Assembly (NCBI GenBank): GCA_030867875.1
Contig: JAOWCC010000444.1
Coordinates: 186,001-250,000, forward strand
Reading direction: 5' to 3'
DNA: 64,000 bases
Source of the DNA: Actinernus sp. WN-2022
Taxonomy: Eukaryota > Cnidaria > Anthozoa > Actiniaria > Actinernidae
Position 1 is the stretch's first letter. Every line of letters begins with the position of its first letter. The translations under genes and the position numbers were made by a program. Of the stretch, positions 50,567 to 61,398 are shown one piece after another. The notes beneath the pieces were generated by a model. The model worked only from the letters and a program-made list of their open reading frames with translations, was not told the DNA's origin and ran no database searches.

Positions 50567-50860
50567 CTAGGGACTTTAAGCAACCAGTGTCTACTATTTC
50601 CCTTGAATTGTTTTTCACAACCCGAATTTCGAAAAAATATGATGAATATAGAGTTCCGTTCACGCCAAACGAAAAACGGATTGATTTACTTTCTTACGTT
50701 CGCGTTTTCTTTAAAACGTACAACTTGGGGTTTTCACGTTGTGCTTTTGCAAAGAACGATGGAAATGTAGTGCATTTTCACGTGCAGATATTTTATTTTG
50801 TAATTAAGGCTATTGTTTTATGCCGTCATCGTAGCCGTCGTGGTTGCTTAAAGTCCCTAG
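50567..50860. mobile_element. 294-bp MITE (CTAGGGACTTTAAGCAACCA ends)
   Basis: CTAGGGACTTTAAGCAACCA at the left and TGGTTGCTTAAAGTCCCTAG at the right are inverse, each flanked by TA, a possible target duplication. The interior matches 10040-10239. Confidence 0.82.
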
Positions 50861-50971
50861 TACTGGTTCCACTGCTACGGCTACAACTCGAGCACATTTA
50901 CGAACGGATATGCTACGTAGCAGTTTACCACTATCGTTAGTTGCACTTTTGTCTAGTACAATAGACCCTTT

Positions 50972-51147
50972 CAGCTTGCCTGTTTGTTGCCCCATTTCAG
51001 ACCACGTGATAGTTCTCCAGAGCATTCAGTGCTTTGTTTTCCAATTATATAAATTGGTACATTTCCTCTTGGGATACAGAAAAACAAAAACGCATACTCA
51101 AGGCAAAAGTCACGTGGTCTGAAATGGGGCAACAAACAGGCAAGCTG
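50972..51147. mobile_element. 176-bp MITE with perfect 38-bp inverted ends
   Basis: CAGCTTGCCTGTTTGTTGCC, then CCATTTCAGACCACGTGA, is mirrored without mismatch by TCACGTGGTCTGAAATGG and GGCAACAAACAGGCAAGCTG. Perfect arms imply a young insertion. Confidence 0.9.
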
Positions 51148-51719
51148 TTTAGTAACGATTTAGTAACGATTAAGTAATGATTCGCGAAAGAACGATTGCG
51201 CCAATAGCAAAGGAATGGTAAAGGTGTCAATATTGCATTGTTAAAATTCTTGCTTTTATTGGTTGAAATAAAAATCAACTAAAACGGAAGGAAGTATTCT
51301 CATTTCCTGAAATCTTACTTAAGATTAATCGCATAATTTACATGACGGCTCCGAATGCCATTAACCAAGTAAATCAAATGCGAGGAACTTTTCCAAATCG
51401 TTCCTGATTTTTTCCCAGTTGTTCCAATTGATTGGAACTACTTTTACTGCTGTTTATCGTCCAGTTTACCTGTATTCTCTAACACGGAAGATCGTATGTG
51501 AGAAAGGCTTTATACCGCAACCGATTTCGCTACCGTTTTATGGGGATCATTACTTAATGTTGTTTTTGACATTACTATTAAAAAACTCGAGTTTCGAGGG
51601 CGCGTTTTATCAAACAACTACGTCAATTGAGCATCGTAACTAACGATTACCAGTTCATAAAGCAGATGCAAAAACAAAAGAAAACAAAAATCCATAAACG
51701 TAAGACTCGATATGCCAAG
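51148..51719. other. Unassigned sequence
   Basis: TTTAGTAACGA and variants repeat at 51148-51180. No gene or clear element was seen in the rest. Confidence 0.35.
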
Positions 51720-51833
51720 CTGGTTTCTTTAATTTTCGGCCCGCTTCTTTTCACCATTTATTTCAACAGCCAAACAGCATCCATAAAGAATTCACGAGTC
51801 ATCCTCTATGCAGATGATGCAGTTCTGGTATAG
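51720..51833 (+). pseudogene. Reverse transcriptase fragment of a second non-LTR element
   Basis: The frame reads LIFGPLLFTIYFN...IKNSRVILYADDAVLV and a stop. FGPLLFTIY and LYADDAVL are the palm motifs around the catalytic YADD. It is only about 38 codons long, on the opposite strand to the LINE at 33.6-34.9 kb. Confidence 0.7.
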
Positions 51834-52118
51834 GCTGTGCTATATCTCTTGAAGTGATTAAAGTGGCCTTCGAATCAGATGTCTGAAACTATAAAGGCGT
51901 AGTTTCATTGAGATCACTAGTTTTGTATTCATAGTTCTTCAGAAGAAAACACAGTTGACAAAGTGAACAAATGCGACAAGTGTGTTCTACATTGGATTGT
52001 TGGTCAAACTGATGGTCCGCAATCCATTGCATATCGAGACATCTGGTTATGGACCTCTGGCATTACGTAATGTGCAACTGACGTCAGCCATAGTGACTTG
52101 TTTGGCAAGAACTGAAGG

Positions 52119-52124
52119 TTTATT
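52119..52124 (-). promoter_or_regulatory. Possible poly(A) signal overlapping the stop codon
   Basis: AAATAAACC on the minus strand supplies both the TAA stop (52120-52122) and AATAAA. Confidence 0.35.
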
Positions 52125-52343
52125 TCTTTGCTAGCTTAGCAGCTCTGCTTTTTGCGTTTTTGATATAATATTTAACAGCACTCCAGTCCCTATTGTTTAG
52201 CACTGGCCTGCTCTTCTCGATGCAGCGTGTGCAATCTAACTTGCCAGGGAGGTGTTTCTTTTTCAGGAACGTACCAAGATACTCCAAAACAGCTTCTTTT
52301 TCCTCACTTGTCCACATAGTGTGAGACATTTTTCTTCTCTTCC
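52120..52343 (-). CDS. Terminal exon: small domain with WTSEEKEAV and PGKxxC motif
   Basis: On the minus strand acceptor CTTTTCTTTTCAG leads to GKRRKMSHTMWTSEEKEAV, then YLGTFLKKKHLPGKLDCTRC, then RPVLNNRDWSAVKYYIKNAK, SRAAKLAKK and TAA. The order W(S/T)xEEKxAV...L..F.....PGKxxCxxC...P.L..R.W..VKYY is a recurring C-terminal domain in uncharacterised, acidic, transposon-related-looking proteins of fish and cnidarians (recalled, unnamed here). Its start is Myb-like and suggests nucleic-acid binding (inference). The exon starts in phase 1. The upstream exons of the 55-64 kb cassettes are its likely partners, but their last exon ends in phase 2, so at least one linking exon or another acceptor is missing. 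Confidence 0.6.
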
Positions 52344-55267
52344 CTGAAAAGAAAAGACCATTGACAGGCTTGAGGTAATGAACGTAAAACCTGATATGTT
52401 CTAAAAATATACATGCATGTAAGCTATACTTTCAGCTATTATGTAGACTCTTGCTTTTCATCATGTGAACTTTTCAATATCTTGCATCTAAGCGTTGTCA
52501 ACTTTGTATTCATAATTTGTTAATTCTTATATTTATTTATAGGGCCTTGACTTTTGGCTTGTCTAGGTAGTATTTACCGAATATTTGACTGTTGTATCGG
52601 TGAATAAAGAATGTTCAAAAGTGTGAATGCGAATCGCCTAGCTTCTGTTTTGTCGGGTTGGAATTTTGTATTAGGCTATATTTCTTACGAAGAGACTAGA
52701 GGCCATTGACAAAGGATTCCGGAATAAAAAGTTGATTTATTTATTTGTCATGGTGTATTGGCTGTTCAAAGTACCCCAAAAATGTGTATTGGGTTGCCTG
52801 TGGACGAAAATCAAGCGCACGAGAGCGCTTTACAAAATTGGCACTCGGTCTAGTTTAGACGTCATCAACAGAACACGCTCGATGAGCCATTGCATTAAAG
52901 GCTTGCCGAATAAAACTCTCCGAAACGTTTAGCGCGATATATCATCTTTTCCCTACTTTTAAGGTCTAAGCTAAAAAAAAAGCATAACTGGCCAGGGCTT
53001 ATATGCACTTTAACTGGGAGGTATTTTAATCCAAATGCCATTATTTGATAGTTTTAAATTGTTTAAGGTTACCGGATACCTTCAGGGTGCGTTTCCAGTC
53101 TAAATTATGTAGCGCCTCGAGGAAACACCGTAGATAAATCACCCATGTATTATTTTAAAGCTTATAAAATTGGCTACAAGAATACATAAAAAGTTTTTTA
53201 GTTCTTTGAATATCTCGAATTTTCCGCTATCCCGTTCCTCCAAACTAGTGAGATGCCTTCCAGAAGCTCCGACTCCGAAAATATTTTAAAGTTTTACAAT
53301 CTGTTTGCTTTGTCGCATTTCAGAGGAAGCGTATTACAAAACTGTGTCGGGGAATTTCAAAATTCGATTTAGTTCAAAAGTTATCATGCTCTCCGTGAAA
53401 AGGCGAAACATAATCCGAGTAGATATGTGGGAAACGCCGTCAAGAGCTCTCTTTTTAGAATTTCCCAATTCCCCAACACGGGTTTTGCAGCTGAAATATC
53501 AATTGACATTTTGTGAAAATTTCACACGAATCGAATACATCCCCCTTGAGTGGAGCTTTTTTAAAGCTCTATTTTGGTTGAAAATTGAAAGCGTAGAAAA
53601 TAGCACTTCAAAATATTTAGCCGGCTGTCGTGCTCTCCAACAATTAGCTCTCTCTCTCTCTCTTTACTCTTTACTTGGCCAATCATTTCTCATCACAGTT
53701 TAACTATCTGTCAAGATTTCCCGCCAATGTTGATGTTAATATAGCCGGTTGTTCTAGTTTTCTTGTGTGACTTAAAAAATGGGAAAGACAAAAAAACCTC
53801 GAGGGACAAAGCCAAGGTGAACACCTAGAGACGCCTTAAATGCCAGAATAGTAGTAGAGGAGAAAACGATTTGCAGGCGTCTGAAACAGCACGGCAATAG
53901 CGAGATCGTGGTGTTGGTTTCAAGCGATTCAGAGTCACCGTCAGACTTAACCTTTTACGTTTCCATCTTTCTTGGAAACAAATCATTCTCTCAGCTGGCT
54001 CCTATCAATTCCTCTTTATGTTCAGATGTGGTCTGTGGACTACTCCGCACTCTGTCTGGAAGTGAAAATACGAACCCTTTGTCGGGTTTTGCGAGGATTC
54101 CTATTTGGCTTTGTAGTCGTATGCATTGTTTGGCCTTGTTTTGCTTTTCTTTTTTCTTTGTTGTCCAAGCTAAGGGCATCCTGCTTGCTTTTTGGAAGAC
54201 GTAACCCAACAATCGATGGAATCGTGTGTGGAAAACCTTTTCTCGATAAACGTAAACATTGGTATATGAAATGACCCATACCGTCGTTACAGGCGAGTGA
54301 GCACTTGTCATGTGTTTATTGAACTTCTGTCAATCAAACAGATGGACAACAAGGTTCTCCATGCAAATTAAGTTCTATAATAAGATCGGATTTCACACAA
54401 AAAATATGCGTCCTTAAAAAACATTGATTAAATTCTATAACAAAATCAGTCTCATTCATTTGGCTTTTTTCTTGTTTTGACAAACTCATTAATAATACAT
54501 GAAGCAAAAACAAAGGAAATCACCGACCGATAAGTGATCGTTAAAGGGGCTATGTCGTGGTACTGCACATGTATCGAGTAATCGCTCGGTTGGTGGCTGT
54601 AATTGGATACAAACAGTTAAACTTCCCTTTCTCAATGCTTGATTGAAAGGATTTTCAATATTTTTCCTGGGGACTGTTTATATTCACTGTTTGTTAGTCA
54701 TTTTTGCATATTTGCTTTGATTTTAAGCATCCCACATGGCCGAGAGGTTCGTCAGTTAATATCAAAGTCGGTGGAAATAGCTGTTTCCGCCCCGGAACGC
54801 GTATGTAAAGTCTATTACCGTGACACATAAACTTTGGCTTCGATTTTCCCTGTCAAAATAAGTCGAATCGCCAAAATATGAAAACATGACTCTACATATA
54901 GACGTTTGATAAGTGCGATAAAGAATTCGTGTCCGATTTTTATGCATTAAGATCGGCCACTCATTCTTTATCTATTACTTAAAGATTTCTCAGTACCAAC
55001 ATACACACAATGCGTCCCCACAACTGGGCATCACCCAAACCCTTAACTTTACCCCAACCACTAATATGTGTATGTATAAGCATTTTCTAATATAACGAAA
55101 ATGTGATAACATGCAGCGAAAACAAACCTCCAGATTTGCCTGCTTTTGCTTTTGGCCTGTTAATCTGTTCTTAGATTAGGAGTCACTTACTCCCTTGTTT
55201 CACACAACCCTACTTTATTATTACGTCAGTCCTAGCTATAAGCAGTAAAAACAAACCTTTTGACTTA
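52344..55267. other. Presumed intron of the minus-strand gene, nothing else assigned
   Basis: Contains a CT microsatellite near 53650 and a stretch near 53060 (GTTTAAGGTTACCGGATACC) that looks repetitive. Open frames at 53305-53703 and 53908-54311 on both strands overlap each other and show no recognised domain. Confidence 0.35.
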
Positions 55268-55335
55268 TTAGCTGATTCTCTTCCTGGGGTCTTTTTTTTT
55301 GGCAGAGTTACCATTCACACCACTGCTTGTTGATT
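55268..55335 (-). pseudogene. Unit 1 copy of the basic exon 3, donor lost
   Basis: After CCGTTTAG the frame reads STSSGVNGNSAKKKDPRKRIS and then TAA TAA. Units 2 and 3 read TAC CG|GTAAGT at this point. Deletion of a few bases removed the donor and exposed a stop. Confidence 0.6.
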
Positions 55336-55478
55336 CTAAACGGAAAAAGAATATATAGCTAACGTAAATCACCTCAATTGATCTACTTTCTATCTGAAAC
55401 TAGGGTGCAGTGGGCAGATCGAAGATGGCAACTGCATAGCGGTAAGGGAAGAGCAAAGGGTATAGCGGTAAGGCATAG

Positions 55479-55750
55479 TTAATAGAGTGGAATGGTTAGG
55501 AAACCCGGCAAACTTCAAAAGAGCTAACAAAGGCGCTGCGATTTAGGTTGGAAGGGGTAAGACAAAAGATTGTGCACGATCATAGTTCATTAGCGTTCCC
55601 TGAACGACTGAACTCACACGTTTCTATTGGCTGATTGATTAACATGTTGGAATTTCTATTGTGTTTTGTGCACGGTAGTGGTTGAAAAAAGCTAACAAAG
55701 ACATATAACAAAGAAGGTCCCCGAGTGTCCTAACCATTCCACTCTATTAA
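55479..55750. mobile_element. MITE family TTAATAGAGTGGAATGG, copy 2
   Basis: 272 bp with ends TTAATAGAGTGGAATGGTTA and TAACCATTCCACTCTATTAA. It is inverted relative to 22565-22837. It is inserted in cassette unit 1 and absent from units 2 and 3, so it arrived after the first duplication. Confidence 0.87.
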
Positions 55751-56339
55751 CTATGGGTAAGGGGAAGAGCAAAGGGTATAATTTTCGAATTGTTTTAGTC
55801 TGAAATAGGGTTATATATGTTGCCGTTTTAGTCTAATAAACTAGAGGCTGTGCGCAGCCTGTATTAATGTGTTGCAGACAATGTTTCACTCTCGTAAAAT
55901 TTGAAGAAAAAAGTCTGCTTAGCATGACGTCAGCACTTCTGTTTTATTTTTCTGTCCAATCAAACACATTGTTAGAATTTTTGTTTTCTGCTTCCATGAA
56001 GCCAGTAGACACTATGCTGTGGTGTTGTAAGTTGTTAGTTAACACTAGCCCATCGTGCTTTGCGACAACCCCGTTTCCAAGCAGTCCTGGAAACGAGGTC
56101 GTTCGAGCTTGCCTGGTCGTCGACATCGGCCATCTTTGCCCCTGGTTAAATCTGAGTTTTACAATGAATTTCTTAAGATTTAGAAATCCTGTTATTTGCC
56201 ACAGCTTTCGCAATATGTGTCAACCCAGTGGAATGAATTAAAGGTTATGAAAGATACTTTCAAGATTTAGGTCCTTTAGGTCGATATTCTCGGCGCCAAC
56301 AGAATGGCCGGCTTCAAATTCAAAGACTCGTCACACTCA

Positions 56340-57070
56340 CAGCAGCGACATAAGCATAAGCATAAGGTGGCGAGGGCAGCAGCGACATAAGCATAAACAT
56401 ACGGTAGTGAGGACAGGCACAACATAAGCATAAACCTAAATATAAGGTAGCGAGGACAGCAGCGACATAAGCATAAACATAACATAGTGAGGTCAGGCAC
56501 GACATAAGCATAAACATAAGGTAGTGAGGACAGCAGCGACATAAACATCAACATAAACATAAGGTAGTGAGGACAGGCACGACATAAGCATAAACACAAG
56601 GTAGTGAGGACAGCAGCGACATAAGCATAAACATAAGGTAGTGAGGACAGCAGCAACATAAGCATAAAGATAAGGTAGTGAGGACAGCAGCGACATAAGC
56701 ATAAATATAAACATAAGGTAGTGAGGACATCAGCGACATAAGCATAAACATAAGGAAGTGAGGACAGGCATGACATAAGCATAAACATAAGGTAGTGAGG
56801 ACAGCAGCGACATAAGCATAAACATAAACATAAGGTAGTGACGACAGCAGTGACATAAGCATAAACATAAACATAAGGTAGTGAGGACAGCAGCGACATA
56901 AGCATAAACTAAGGTAGTGAGGACAGCAGCAACATAAGCATAAACATAAACATAAGGTAGTGAGGGCAGGCACGACATAAGCATAAACATAAGGTAGTGA
57001 GGACAGCAGCGACATAAGCATAAACATAAACATAAGGTAGTGAGGACAGCAGCGACATAAGCATAAACAT
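56340..57070 (-). repeat. 37/43-bp minisatellite, block 1
   Basis: The unit is about GGTAGTGAGGACAGCAGCGA + CATAAGCATAAACATAA (37 bp), often with extra ACATAA steps of 6 bp and an alternative core ACAGGCACGACATAAG. None of the three minus-strand frames has a stop in the unit, so long Leu/Cys/Tyr-rich frames arise without being genes. Confidence 0.93.
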
Positions 57071-57103
57071 AAGGATAAGAACATATGCATGGATATTAAA
57101 CAC

Positions 57104-57126
57104 CTCTGGGTCGACTCGTCCGCCAT
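57104..57126 (-). CDS. Unit 1 putative first coding exon (MADEST)
   Basis: ATG lies inside a YY1-like AAAATGGCGGAC motif. The frame MADESTQ plus AG ends at GTGTTT (weak donor, phase 2). Without exon 2 in this cassette it may be inactive or splice elsewhere. Confidence 0.3.
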
Positions 57127-57660
57127 TTTTGGTTTCTTCTGTTGAGAGAATGTAGCCTGAAATCTTTAATAGGCATGCATATGTTCTTATGCTTGTCGCT
57201 AGTGAGGACTCTCTCCTATGATTGGTCAATGGCAAATGTATTGTATGAATTCATTTTAAATGTAACGTCACTTTCCAGGATATGGAAGGTAAAATCTTTC
57301 ACATCCATAACACAATGAAGTGTTACCCGAGCGCTTAATTAGTTTCAAATATGTAGCAGACGTTACTTGAATTCCTGAGATTGAAATAATACATCTGCAT
57401 AGCAGGCTACATTCTTCACGGCTTGTTCAAATATAGCCGAGCCCTTTAGACCAGTTTACGGTTCATGCGTGGTTGTACAAATCCTTTGTTTATTTGGCGG
57501 GCAGGCAGATGTTAGACAATGGTGGCCCGCCAGTTGAAACAAAAGACTTGAAGAACTGCGCATGAACCGTAAACTGGTTATAATGGCCTATTTGCATCAA
57601 CTGGTCACGTGACCTCGGCAATCGGAAATATTAGCGCTAGGTCAAAATGGATGAATCTTC

Positions 57661-57897
57661 ATGTCCGTTCTGTTAACGCTACTATTTATCGTATGTTTAG
57701 CTCTTCACAAAGAACAAATTAAAAATAAAGCTTCAAATCGATACTTCGTTCATGAGAATAATTCAGTAAGGAAGACATTTACGATAAATACTGGTTTACC
57801 AACAAAATTTCCCTTCCACACGGATAGCATGGTAATGCATTATCATCATGACCAGGAGGTACAATGTACAACCAGTTGTTTTATCGATAAGCAATAA
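57661..57897 (+). CDS. 78-codon open frame with signal-peptide-like start (unit 2)
   Basis: MSVLLTLLFIVCLALHKEQ is a hydrophobic start with a plausible signal cleavage region. The rest is basic/His-rich with a CTTSC pair near the end and stops at TAA inside CAATAAAA, a possible poly(A) signal. It is antisense to the putative cassette gene. An identical frame is at 61073-61309, but both come from one recent duplication, so this is not independent conservation. Confidence 0.2.
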   Translation: MSVLLTLLFIVCLALHKEQIKNKASNRYFVHENNSVRKTFTINTGLPTKFPFHTDSMVMHYHHDQEVQCTTSCFIDKQ

Positions 57898-57917
57898 AAA
57901 CCAACCTTTTGACTTAC

Positions 57918-57987
57918 CGGTAGCTGATTCTCTTTCTGGGGTCTTTTTTTTTGGCAGAGTTACCATTGACACCACTGCTTGTTAATT
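57918..57987 (-). CDS. Unit 2 exon 3: basic Lys/Arg-rich segment
   Basis: Acceptor TTCTTTTAG; the split codon gives Glu, then LTSSGVNGNSAKKKDPRKRI, Ser-Tyr and two bases before consensus donor GTAAGTC (phase 1 in, 2 out). The A9 run encodes three lysines. KKKDPRKR resembles a nuclear localisation signal. It joins the Asp-repeat exon at 59051 in frame. Confidence 0.55.
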
Positions 57988-59050
57988 CTAAAAGAAAAAG
58001 AATAGGTAGCTAGCGAAGGAGAGGAGTTTGAGTAGAAATCTTGCTGACAAATGTGCCATTTCTATTGTTCATATGGCTTTGTTTACGGTCATTGCAAAAA
58101 ACGTTTTCTGAAAACACTCACATATAAGCCGCACCCCCAACTTTGTGACAATTTTTTGTTACTTTCAAAATCACGGCTTATACGTGATAAAATACGGTAG
58201 GCAACATCTAAGATGGAGACTGCTTAGTGGTAACGGGAGGGGAAGAGCAAAGGATATGCAGATTTGCTAGTTATTTTTGCCTGAAATAGCGTTATATATT
58301 TCGCAATTTACATAGCCTGAGAGAGGTCGTGAGTATCAAAGAGAAGTATAAAACCGAAAATGATAATAAAAGGCTCAGTATTATTTTGCCATTTATCAAA
58401 TAATTTGAGAATGACAATAAACCATGTACAATAACAGCATTGACAGGAGCTGATTGACATATTTTAATATGGTAGTAATGTTAAAAAATGGATTGAATAG
58501 GAATCAGCTTTTCAGAATAAGGCAGAGGTACATGTAGCACATATACTGTTTATAATATTTAGTAGTGTTTGTATAGGATTTTGTAGTAGTTCATTTTGGA
58601 TCAAACAAGCAGAGCGTCTTAATACATACACAGTGTCTTCCTATGTTCCTTAGCTATGTTTGTTCCAATTTAAAGAGAATTTCAGTAATGTTTTTCCTCA
58701 TTGCTCTATACAGATAGGTCAAAATTGGCCGGAGCGGCAGCTATACCTATAATGACCACAGCAAGGTACTCTGTAAGTTTTATGAAGTTTTGTTCAAGAT
58801 TCATGTTGTAAGATGAACACTAAGAATATACCCTACTAGCCTCAGTATAAATAGTATACAGATTACAAGCTTGGGCTACCTGTGATTAAGGTCTGAAATT
58901 AGGGTCCGGGTTTCAAGATCCTGGTGACAAATCATGGAAGTAATGCACTCCACCCCCTCCTTCCCCTTCAACCAATCATGTAATAAATAACTGCTTTTGT
59001 ACTCTAATAAAATGCACTGTTCCAATAGACGTAGAGAGTCAGTGATTTAC

Positions 59051-59127
59051 CTTGAGAGGTGCGTTTTCTAGTTGGTTTGACCCTGGCATCAGTATCATCA
59101 TCTTCATCATCATCATCATCATCATCA
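59051..59127 (-). CDS. Unit 2 exon 2: Asp-repeat acidic segment
   Basis: Acceptor TTTCTGCAG; one base, then DDDDDDDEDDDTDARVKPTR and KRTSQ, one base, donor GTAAAT (phase 2 in, 1 out). The Asp run comes from a (GAT)n microsatellite that differs by three codons between units 2 and 3, so length changes stay in frame. Confidence 0.58.
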
Positions 59128-59279
59128 CTGCAGAAATCTAAATTTAAACATATGCAGTTATTAGGGAGACAGCCATAATAATATGTACCCAGTCAACAAG
59201 CTCATGACATGAAGCTTGATCCATATTTTTGCTTATACAGAATTTTAGAACTTTATTGGCACTGAACTTAGATAGACGA

Positions 59280-60070
59280 GGTTTCATAAGCATAAACATA
59301 AACATAAGGAAGTGAGGACAGTAGCGACATAAGCATAAACGTAAGGCAGTGAGGACAGCAGCAACATAAGCATAAACATAAACATAAGGTAGTGACGGCA
59401 GCAGTGACATAAGCATAAACATAAAGATAAGGTAGTGAGGGCAGGCACGACATAAGCAAAAACATAAGGTAGTGAGGACAGCAGCGACATAAGCATAAAC
59501 ATAAACATAAGGTAGTGAGGACAGCAGCAACATATATAAGCATAAACATAAACATAAGGTAGTGAGGACAGGCACGACATAAGCATAAACATAAACATAA
59601 GGTAGTAACGACAGCAGTGACATAAGCATAAACATAAAGATAAGGTAGTGAGGGCAGGCACGACATAAGCATAAACATAAGGTAGTGAGGACAGCAGCAA
59701 CATAAGCATAAATATAAACATAAGGTAGTGAGGGCAGGCACGACATAAGCATAAACATAAGGTAGTGAGGACAGCAGCGACATAATCATAAACATAAGGT
59801 AGTGAGGACAGCAGCAACATAAGCATAAACATAAGGAACTGAGGACAGCAGCAACATAAGCATAAACATAAACATAAGGTAGTGAGGACAGCAGCAACAT
59901 AAGCATAAACATAAGGTAGTGAGGACAGGCACGACATAAGCATAAACATAAACATAAGGTAGTGAGGACAGGCACGACATAAACATAAACATAAGATAGT
60001 GAGGACAGGCACGACGTAAGCATAAACACAAGCATAAGGTAGTAAGGACAGCAGCGACATAAGCATAAAC
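59280..60070 (-). repeat. 37/43-bp minisatellite, block 2
   Basis: The same unit as block 1 in intron 1 of cassette unit 2. About twenty units with 37-bp and 43-bp steps. Long minus-strand frames (up to 310 codons) here are repeat products. Confidence 0.93.
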
Positions 60071-60105
60071 ATCAGGATAAGAACATACGCATGCGTATTA
60101 AACAC

Positions 60106-60128
60106 CTCTGGATCGACTCGTCCGCCAT
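60106..60128 (-). CDS. Unit 2 putative first coding exon (MADESIQ)
   Basis: ATG in CCAAAATGGCGGAC, a YY1-type start-site motif common at metazoan promoters. Seven codons plus AG (phase 2), then GTGTTT as a weak donor. With the next exon's first base T it gives MADESIQS followed by the Asp run, so the phases fit. Confidence 0.4.
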
Positions 60129-60132
60129 TTTG
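60122..60132 (-). promoter_or_regulatory. YY1-like motif at the putative start codon (unit 2)
   Basis: CCAAAATGGCGG on the minus strand matches the YY1 consensus (CCGCCATNTTGG in reverse). The same motif is at 57120-57132 (unit 1, with one extra A) and 63524-63534 (unit 3). Confidence 0.45.
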
Positions 60133-61072
60133 GTTTCTTCTGTTGAGAGAATTTAGCCTGACATCTTTAATAGGCATGCATATGTTCTTATGCTTGTCGC
60201 TAGTGAGGACCGTCACTGCTCAATATGTTTTCGGGGGAATTTGCACAATCCCAGACAATAAAGTTCCAACCTTTGACATAACAATTTTTGTACATGTAAA
60301 CAAATTTTGCATTATGCCATCTATCTTCTCATACTTAGCATCACATATCTAATAAAAGCATGCAGTAGACACATGCAGCCATTGGGTGCCTATTTTTTAT
60401 TTGCCGTGCCATGCAACCGTTATGAACTCTAAGATGGTATATCAACACAATCAAGTTACCAAATCTGCTTTTAGATTCTCCAAAGCCACAATTTTACTCA
60501 AACCATTTCTGCTGTTTCTCTCATGTAGCTTTCGATTGAATTTTATTGAGCTTTAATGGAGGCTAAACATACCAGACACAATGAAACATGTACAAATTAG
60601 TCTTGTCTCAGGTGTGGGAACTCTCTCCTATGATTGGTCAATGGCGAATGTATTGTATGAATTCATTTTAAATGTAACGTCACTTTCCAGGATATGGAAG
60701 GTAAAATCTTACTGGTCCATAACACAATGAGGTGTTACCCGAGCGCTTAATTAGTTTCAAATATGTAGCAGACGTTACTTGAATTCCTGAGATTGAAATA
60801 ATACATCTGCATAGCAGGCTACATTCTTCACGGCTTGTTCAAATATAGCCGAGCCCTTTAGACCAGTTTACGGTTCATGCGTGGTTGTACAAATCCTTTG
60901 TTTATTTGGCGGGCAGGCAGATGTTAGACAATGGTGGCCCGCCAGTTGAAACAAAAGACTTGAAGAACTGCGCATGAACCGTAAACTGGTTATAATGGCC
61001 TATTTGCATCAACTGGTCACGTGACCTCGGCAATCGGAAATATTAGCGCTAGGTCAAAATGGATGAATCTTC

Positions 61073-61309
61073 ATGTCCGTTCTGTTAACGCTACTATTTA
61101 TCGTATGTTTAGCTCTTCACAAAGAACAAATTAAAAATAAAGCTTCAAATCGATACTTCGTTCATGAGAATAATTCAGTAAGGAAGACATTTACGATAAA
61201 TACTGGTTTACCAACAAAATTTCCCTTCCACACGGATAGCATGGTAATGCATTATCATCATGACCAGGAGGTACAATGTACAACCAGTTGTTTTATCGAT
61301 AAGCAATAA
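61073..61309 (+). CDS. 78-codon open frame with signal-peptide-like start (unit 3 copy)
   Basis: Identical to the frame at 57661-57897, including the TAA within CAATAAAA. Same caveats apply. Confidence 0.2.
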   Translation: MSVLLTLLFIVCLALHKEQIKNKASNRYFVHENNSVRKTFTINTGLPTKFPFHTDSMVMHYHHDQEVQCTTSCFIDKQ

Positions 61310-61329
61310 AAACCAACCTTTTGACTTAC

Positions 61330-61398
61330 CGGTAGCTGATTCTCTTTCTGGGGTCTTTTTTTTGGCAGAGTTACCATTGACACCACTGCTTGTTAATT
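61330..61398 (-). pseudogene. Unit 3 exon 3 with a one-base deletion in the A run
   Basis: The same as 57918-57987 but the lysine-coding run is A8 in place of A9, so the exon is 69 nt and the frame shifts after Ala. Splice sites are intact. It could be a real frameshift or a homopolymer sequencing error. Confidence 0.5.

Larger units (their letters stand above)
55268..57210 (-). repeat. Cassette unit 1 (decayed copy of the 3.4-kb cassettes)
   Basis: It shares with units 2 and 3 the exon-3 region (55268-55335), the GGGGAAGAGCAAAGG...GAAATAG.GTTATATAT stretch (here split by a MITE), the minisatellite (56340-57070) and the YY1-like ATG exon (57104-57126). The Asp-repeat exon was not found, and exon 3 has lost its donor (reads ...RISTAA). 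Confidence 0.75.
57211..60614 (-). repeat. Cassette unit 2 of a 3.4-kb tandem duplication
   Basis: It starts where ACTCTCTCCTATGATTGGTC begins and is repeated from about 60619 on, with an offset of 3412 at the left and 3402 after small length changes in homopolymer and CAT repeats. The two copies are nearly identical through genes, introns and minisatellite. Confidence 0.93.

Noticed and set aside
53908..54311. Overlapping 98-107-codon frames on both strands
   Set aside because: Plus- and minus-strand frames overlap over the same bases with no recognisable domain or consistent splice sites.
59284..60216. 310-codon minus-strand frame (and its copy at 62686-63618, plus 209-, 192-, 204- and 255-codon relatives)
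   Set aside because: These frames are the 37/43-bp minisatellite read in stop-free frames. Overlapping frames on the same strand are equally open, so openness is a property of the repeat unit.
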